DNA of 64,000 nucleotides from Buttiauxella izardii (GTDB lineage: Bacteria; Pseudomonadota; Gammaproteobacteria; Enterobacterales; Enterobacteriaceae), in NCBI RefSeq assembly GCF_003601925.1, contig NZ_QZWH01000044.1, positions 1 to 64,000 of the forward strand, read 5' to 3'. Each line of letters opens with the position of its first letter. Positions within the stretch are counted from its first letter, which is position 1. This document shows, piece after piece, positions 59,513 through 64,000 of this stretch. A program made the translations under genes and the position numbers. Below the pieces are notes generated by a model. The model worked only from the letters and a program-made list of their open reading frames with translations, searched no databases and was not told the origin of the DNA.

Positions 59513-59529
59513 GTTTCAAGGAGCAGAAG

Positions 59530-60048
59530 ATGTCAGAATTTAGCTTCACATTGATCTTTACACTGCCAGAAAAGAGCCAGAACCCGGAAGAATGGGTGGA
59601 AGCGTTAGGGGCCCAGGGTTGTGACGACGCGCTGATTGGCGTGGGGGTTACGGGTCGTATTGCATTGAATTTCATTCGTGGAGCGCAAGATGCAAAGCAG
59701 GCCGTTGTCTCCGCCATTAAAGACGTGAAACGCATCATCCCTGGTGCGACACTGGTCGAAGTGATGCCCGATTTAGTGGGGCTTACGGATATCGCTGAGC
59801 TGCTTGGTTTTTCGCGCCAGTACATGCGCAAAGTGATGGTGAGCCGTGAAGCATTCCCTCAACCCGTTCATGACGGGAAAACAGCCATCTGGCATCTGGA
59901 ACCGGTGCTGCGATGGATGCGTGAAGCAGGGGTGTCGAAAGTCCCTTTGCCGTTGGTTGAGCTATCAGCCGTAACCCGGCAATGTAATTTACAAAGGGAA
60001 CTGGCGGATCTTGATGCGAACATACAGAAGCAACTGGGCCAATTGTGA
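59530..60048 (+). CDS. Helix-turn-helix DNA-binding protein, candidate cognate antitoxin
   Basis: A 172-residue protein starting 17 bases after its partner, with a perfect AAGGAG six bases before ATG 59530. Residues 4-80 form an alpha/beta domain (FSFTLIF, CDDALIGVGVTGRIALNFIR, AVVSAIKDVKRIIPGATLVEV). Residues 84-105 (GLTDIAELLGFSRQYMRKVM) are a clear MerR/AlpA-like helix-turn-helix, followed by a wing-like HDGKTAIWHLEPVLRWM. A two-domain protein with an alpha/beta N-domain and DNA-binding C-domain downstream of a HicA-like gene resembles HicB architecture. It probably binds the nested palindrome upstream. No proven function. Confidence 0.72.
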   Translation: MSEFSFTLIFTLPEKSQNPEEWVEALGAQGCDDALIGVGVTGRIALNFIRGAQDAKQAVVSAIKDVKRIIPGATLVEVMPDLVGLTDIAELLGFSRQYMRKVMVSREAFPQPVHDGKTAIWHLEPVLRWMREAGVSKVPLPLVELSAVTRQCNLQRELADLDANIQKQLGQL

Positions 60049-60091
60049 CGGCAGAACAGGGTGGGTGTTCTTGCCGTCGCATGACACACCA

Positions 60092-60802
60092 TTATGGGGA
60101 TATCCAGCTGGAAACCAGCTTGTCATCCAGCAACGCAACGCTCCCCTGGGCCACATTTCGCCCGCGATGAAGCAAGCAGAAGCGGTCTGCCACGCGGCGA
60201 ATGAACGACAAACGTTGCTCAACCAGCAGGATGGTCAGCCCAAAATCACGGCTGAGTCGCCGGATGATATTCCCCAGGTCGTTGATAAAACGCTGGCCGC
60301 TGCCGAAAGTCGGTTCATCCAGAATCAATAATTTGGGTTCAGTCACCAGCGCACGGGCCAGAGCTAACTGCTGCTGAAGGTAGTCAGAAAGCTCTCCGCC
60401 ACGTACGTGACGCAAGCTGTAAAGTTCAGGGAAAAGCTCGTAGATCATGTTGGGTATTGCCCGTGACTGTATGCGGGCAGCCAACTGCGCAATCTGAAGA
60501 TTTTCCTCAACGCTTAATTGAGAAAATATTCGCCTGTCCTGCGCAACGTAGCTCATTCCGAGCGCAGCCCGGCCTTCAATGGGTTGGGTCAGCAAATCTT
60601 GTGGAGGATGTCCCGCTTCAAGCCAGGTCATACTGCCGCTTTGCACCGGTAGATAACCCGTAATGCAGTTAACCAGTGTTGTTTTACCCATTCCCGGGGC
60701 GCCGAGAACGCAGGTACATTCGCCTGGCATTAGCTCAAGATCCAGATTCCACAGTACATGGCTCTCGCCATAAAACTGATTAACAGCGCGAAGACTCAAC
60801 AT
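60092..60802 (-). CDS. Orphan UrtE-like ABC ATPase with degenerate signature
   Basis: A 236-residue ABC ATP-binding protein of the UrtE (urea)/LivF type. Walker A is GAPGMGKTT with Lys40, the Q-loop is Gln88, and Walker B is LLILDEP with Asp162-Glu163. The signature LSGGQ is replaced by LSDYL (about 138-142), although the following QQQLALARALV is kept. No permease or binding-protein gene lies within the window nearby, so its partner is unknown; it may be a relic or have a non-transport role. ATG 60802 is chosen because AAGGAG lies seven bases upstream and UrtE proteins begin ML; ATG 60808 would abut the ribosome site. Confidence 0.8.
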   Translation of the reverse strand: MLSLRAVNQFYGESHVLWNLDLELMPGECTCVLGAPGMGKTTLVNCITGYLPVQSGSMTWLEAGHPPQDLLTQPIEGRAALGMSYVAQDRRIFSQLSVEENLQIAQLAARIQSRAIPNMIYELFPELYSLRHVRGGELSDYLQQQLALARALVTEPKLLILDEPTFGSGQRFINDLGNIIRRLSRDFGLTILLVEQRLSFIRRVADRFCLLHRGRNVAQGSVALLDDKLVSSWISP

Positions 60803-61194
60803 CGGCATTCTCCTTCTGGCAGGCCAGACTACGTAGGCGACTTATGCAATTTGCAGTAGCTTCAGTAATCATTGCAATTCTCCTGCCATGAACCCGGCTG
60901 GAGGTCATAACATTGCAACTTTGAGAATAGACTCATAAAAAAGGGTGAATAAGTCTTCGTCTTCTACGACTAAAGCAAGTCAATGCACTTTGTCGGTGCC
61001 TGGTGGTTTGCAGGTTTGGTGCATTGCAGAATCGCTTTTGTGCGAAATGTACAAACCGTGAGCGATATCAAAAGAATTTCAGCCTTTTTGACAGATAAAA
61101 AAAATCAAAAATAATCATGAAAAATATTTTTGGGAGCTGGAATACAGATTTTAGGGTTTTTTGCGGTCTGCGCTGCAAAAGGGCTGAAGGCAGT

Positions 61195-61218
61195 TATCCA
61201 CTATTCCTGTGGATAACC
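61195..61218. promoter_or_regulatory. DnaA boxes upstream of uvrB
   Basis: TTATCCACT and the inverted TGTGGATAA flank a short spacer (AGTTATCCACTATTCCTGTG). A DnaA box upstream of uvrB is also known in E. coli. The remaining 60803-61614 gap is AT-rich, with no gene that I can support. Confidence 0.65.
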
Positions 61219-61517
61219 ATGTGCATTAGAGTTAGAAAACTTGCGGTAAGCGAGAGCGGGCGCGGGTTGCGGATGAATTGACGCGAAACCAGACTTTTGC
61301 AAATAATCGTTTAAAATTAATGAGTTGAATAAAATCAATCGGTGCAATAAAAGTGCCACAGAAGTTCCTTACGCTTTTATGACACTGCTTGACAATTGTT
61401 AAAAGATAAAAAAATCTGGGGATAACCATTTTGGTCAGCGCAAAGCACTGAGAGTTGCCTGTTTTGCATGCAAACCCGATGGCAAAGCAGGGCAGTATCA
61501 TAATCGCGTTGCTAAGG

Positions 61518-61537
61518 AACTGGGTTTTCATCCAGTA
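61518..61537 (+). promoter_or_regulatory. LexA (SOS) box of uvrB
   Basis: AACTGGGTTTTCATCCAGTA contains CTG-N10-CAG and differs little from the E. coli uvrB SOS box. It is 78-97 bases before the ATG, so uvrB should be induced by DNA damage. Confidence 0.88.
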
Positions 61538-61614
61538 TCTTTTTCTGGCAAAATTTCCTGTGCCGAGTAAAATTATCCTCCGGCCCGCTCGTTTCTTCAT
61601 CAGGTAGCCTCTTC

Positions 61615-63630
61615 ATGAGTAAAGCGTTCAAACTAAATTCAGCATTCAAACCTTCTGGCGATCAGCCAGACGCCATTCGTCGTCTGAAAGAAGGTCTGGA
61701 AGACGGACTTGCCCACCAGACTTTATTGGGTGTAACAGGCTCCGGTAAAACATTTACTGTGGCGAATGTGATTGCTGATTTACAACGCCCGACCATGGTG
61801 TTGGCACCCAACAAAACGCTGGCAGCGCAGTTGTATGGCGAGATGAAAGAGTTCTTCCCGGATAACGCGGTGGAGTTCTTCGTTTCTTATTACGACTACT
61901 ACCAGCCCGAAGCGTACGTTCCGAGCTCCGATACTTTTATCGAGAAAGACTCCTCGGTGAACGAACATATTGAACAGATGCGTTTGTCGGCGACTAAAGC
62001 ACTGCTTGAAAGGCGAGATGTGATTGTGGTGGCGTCGGTGTCGGCGATTTATGGTCTGGGCGACCCGGATTTGTATCTGAAAATGATGCTGCATCTCACC
62101 AAAGGGATGATCGTCGATCAGCGCTCGATTATTCGCCGCCTGACTGAACTGCAATATACCCGCAATGACCAGGCGTTCCAGCGCGGCACATTCCGCGTGC
62201 GCGGCGAAGTGGTGGATATCTTCCCGGCGGAGTCGGACGATTTAGCCGTGCGCGTAGAACTTTTCGATGAAGAAGTGGAGCGGCTATCGCTGTTTGACCC
62301 GCTGACCGGGCAAATCGACCAAACTATCCAGCGTTTCACCGTTTACCCGAAATCGCACTACGTCACACCACGTGAGCGAATCCTGCAAGCGATGGAAGAG
62401 ATCAAAGTTGAGCTGGCAGATCGCCGCAAAGTTTTGCTGGCCAATAATAAACTGCTTGAAGAGCAGCGCCTCTCGCAGCGGACTCAATTTGATTTAGAAA
62501 TGATGAACGAACTGGGTTATTGCTCAGGTGTCGAAAACTACTCGCGCTTCCTTTCTGGCCGAGGCCCTGGCGAGCCGCCGCCAACACTTTTCGATTACCT
62601 GCCTGCCGATGGTTTGCTGGTGGTTGATGAATCGCACGTCACCATTCCGCAAATCGGTGGGATGTACAAAGGTGACCGCTCGCGCAAAGAAACACTGGTC
62701 GAATATGGCTTCCGTCTGCCCTCAGCGCTGGATAACCGCCCGTTGAGATTTGAAGAATTTGAAGCGCTGGCGCCGCAAACTATTTATGTTTCAGCAACAC
62801 CGAGCAATTACGAGTTAGAAAAATCGGGTGACGATGTGATTGATCAGGTGGTCAGGCCAACCGGTCTGCTTGATCCGATTATCGAGGTGCGCCCTGTTGG
62901 CACTCAGGTCGACGATTTGTTGTCTGAAATTCGTAAGCGTGTCGAAATCAACGAACGCGTGCTAGTCACCACGCTGACCAAGCGTATGGCGGAAGATCTA
63001 ACCGAATATCTTGAAGAGCATGGCGAAAAGGTGCGTTACCTGCACTCAGATATCGACACCGTAGAGCGTATGGAAATCATCCGTGATTTGCGCCTTGGCG
63101 AGTTCGACGTGCTGGTGGGCATCAACTTGCTGCGTGAAGGCCTGGACATGCCAGAGGTGTCGCTGGTGGCGATTCTGGACGCCGATAAAGAGGGCTTCCT
63201 GCGTTCCGAGCGTTCATTGATTCAGACCATCGGTCGTGCGGCGCGTAACATCAACGGCAAAGCCATTTTGTATGGCGACAAAATTACCCCATCAATGGCG
63301 AAAGCGATTGGTGAAACGGAACGCCGCCGTGCAAAACAGCAGCAGTACAACGAAGAAAATGGCATTACGCCGCAAGGGCTGAATAAACGAGTGGTCGATG
63401 TTCTGCAACTAGGCGAAGGGATGGCGAAAACCAAAGGCCGCCTTAAGAGCAAAGCGCGCAGCGTGATTGAAGATGATGAAATCATCCTCACACCTAAAGT
63501 GTTGCAGCAGAAAATCCATCAGTTAGAAGGGAAGATGCAGGAACACGCGCAAAATCTGGAATTTGAAGAAGCCGCGCAAATTCGCGACCAACTCCATCAG
63601 TTACGGCAGTTGTTTATTGCTACGTCTTAA
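61615..63630 (+). CDS. uvrB: UvrB, excinuclease ABC subunit B
   Basis: A 671-residue damage-verifying helicase-like subunit of nucleotide excision repair (E. coli 673). Walker A is [10 protein letters not shown], the damage-probing beta-hairpin is [12 protein letters not shown], and helicase motifs include VDESH, VSATP and QTIGRAARN. The C-terminal UVR motif (about 630-665, [17 protein letters not shown]) binds UvrC/UvrA. Next to the bio operon, as in E. coli. Confidence 0.97.
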   Translation: MSKAFKLNSAFKPSGDQPDAIRRLKEGLEDGLAHQTLLGVTGSGKTFTVANVIADLQRPTMVLAPNKTLAAQLYGEMKEFFPDNAVEFFVSYYDYYQPEAYVPSSDTFIEKDSSVNEHIEQMRLSATKALLERRDVIVVASVSAIYGLGDPDLYLKMMLHLTKGMIVDQRSIIRRLTELQYTRNDQAFQRGTFRVRGEVVDIFPAESDDLAVRVELFDEEVERLSLFDPLTGQIDQTIQRFTVYPKSHYVTPRERILQAMEEIKVELADRRKVLLANNKLLEEQRLSQRTQFDLEMMNELGYCSGVENYSRFLSGRGPGEPPPTLFDYLPADGLLVVDESHVTIPQIGGMYKGDRSRKETLVEYGFRLPSALDNRPLRFEEFEALAPQTIYVSATPSNYELEKSGDDVIDQVVRPTGLLDPIIEVRPVGTQVDDLLSEIRKRVEINERVLVTTLTKRMAEDLTEYLEEHGEKVRYLHSDIDTVERMEIIRDLRLGEFDVLVGINLLREGLDMPEVSLVAILDADKEGFLRSERSLIQTIGRAARNINGKAILYGDKITPSMAKAIGETERRRAKQQQYNEENGITPQGLNKRVVDVLQLGEGMAKTKGRLKSKARSVIEDDEIILTPKVLQQKIHQLEGKMQEHAQNLEFEEAAQIRDQLHQLRQLFIATS

Positions 63631-63637
63631 TGAATTG

Positions 63638-63706
63638 TCGGATGACGCTACCGCTTATCCGACCTACGCAATACAGCATTTGCAAGGTGGATAAGCGTCA
63701 TCCACC
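63638..63706. repeat. REP/BIME pair between uvrB and ybhK
   Basis: GTCGGATGACGC...GCTTATCCGACCTACG followed by GTGGATAAGCGTCATCCACC: two REP-type units in opposite arrangement between convergent genes. Confidence 0.8.
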
Positions 63707-63732
63707 GTTTTACCTGCCAGTTACAGTAATTA

Positions 63733-64000
63733 TTAGCCGAGTTGTTGAAGCGCTTTTTCCAGCGCCAGGCGAAGTAAATGCCTGTCGTGGCGATAGCGAA
63801 CATCGCTGGCTTCCAGCGGTTCCTGGGTGACTACACGGTCGGTAATTTCAGAAACGTCAGTCTGCGGGCCAACGACTACGGCATCAACTACGCGTTTACC
63901 GATTCGCTGCTCCATAATATCCAGTGTTTGCGCCAGCGACAGATTGGCGGCGGCGGTGCTTAATTCCTTACCCAAATTGCCAATGAAAACCACCGGAGCA
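63733..64000 (-). CDS. ybhK: YbhK, CofD/YvcK-like protein (partial, C-terminus)
   Basis: The last 88 codons of a gluconeogenesis-factor (CofD-like) protein: [32 protein letters not shown] and [14 protein letters not shown], ending EKALQQLG, matching the E. coli YbhK C-terminus. The gene continues beyond the right edge. Convergent with uvrB, as in E. coli. The B. subtilis homologue YvcK supports growth on gluconeogenic carbon; the role here is inferred. Confidence 0.9.
   Translation of the reverse strand, partial: APVVFIGNLGKELSTAAANLSLAQTLDIMEQRIGKRVVDAVVVGPQTDVSEITDRVVTQEPLEASDVRYRHDRHLLRLALEKALQQLG

Noticed and set aside
60011..60331. 106-codon plus-strand frame after the helix-turn-helix gene
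   Set aside because: It overlaps the end of that gene and is antisense to the UrtE-like gene; no motif.
61232..61600. 122-codon minus-strand frame upstream of uvrB
   Set aside because: It covers the LexA box and promoter of uvrB, has no ribosome site or motif, and its composition looks like intergenic DNA.

Overview
The window is chromosomal DNA from a member of the Enterobacteriaceae. Nearly every gene has a close, recognisable Escherichia/Salmonella counterpart: kdp, ybfA, ela, men, glp, nrd, ubiG, gyrA, rcs, micF-ompC, ada-alkB, mod, bio and uvrB. The regulatory sites have the same enterobacterial form (KdpE, GlpR/CRP, NrdR, OmpR, Ada, ModE, BirA, LexA). ERIC and REP/BIME repeats are scattered through the intergenic gaps. 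It is not E. coli: there is a tctABC-tctDE citrate system, mgtE, an ASCH protein and a DJ-1-like protein; the wild-type-like GyrA residue 83 is Thr; and glpQ, the arn cluster and modE/acrZ are missing from their usual places. I cannot name the species from the sequence alone.

Layout. 1-886: start of the kdpFABC operon (minus) and ybfA. 969-2519: a CptA/EptC-like phosphoethanolamine transferase, partly AT-rich. 2748-10828: elaA, elaB and menaquinone genes menF-menD-menH-menB-menC-menE, with an ERIC element between menF and menD. 10886-16047: tripartite tricarboxylate transporter tctCBA (minus), divergent from its two-component system tctDE. 16212-24081: yfaZ, a CinA-like gene, anaerobic glycerol-3-phosphate dehydrogenase glpABC divergent from glpT, then yfaE. 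24085-31978: class Ia ribonucleotide reductase nrdAB, ubiG, gyrA and an ASCH gene. 32195-40445: the Rcs phosphorelay rcsC/rcsB/rcsD, the micF sRNA and ompC. 40585-45136: apbE, the adaptive-response genes ada and alkB, and yojI. 45290-51373: mgtE, molybdate transporter modABC, ybhA and pgl. 51440-54021: frameshifted ybhC, ybhB and a DJ-1/PfpI protein. 54092-59077: biotin operon bioA / bioBFCD around a BirA operator. 59249-60802: a small accessory insert between bioD and uvrB. 61615-64000: uvrB and the 3' part of ybhK.

Relative to E. coli K-12 the window is a mosaic. Genes normally near 16 min (kdp) and 17 min (mod-bio-uvrB) flank a compact block normally at 49-51 min (elaA to yojI), which reads in the opposite map direction. 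This fits exchange between the two replichores around the terminus.

The least-described content is in the bioD-uvrB insert. A cysteine-rich 87-residue protein with a HicA-like GSH motif is followed 17 bases later by a helix-turn-helix protein, and the pair is preceded by two nested inverted repeats that resemble an autoregulatory operator. Next to it is a lone UrtE-type ABC ATPase with a degenerate signature motif and no permease. Other oddities are a one-base lesion in ybhC, ERIC elements inside the kdp leader, the men operon and the rcsC leader, and repeat hairpins between convergent genes.
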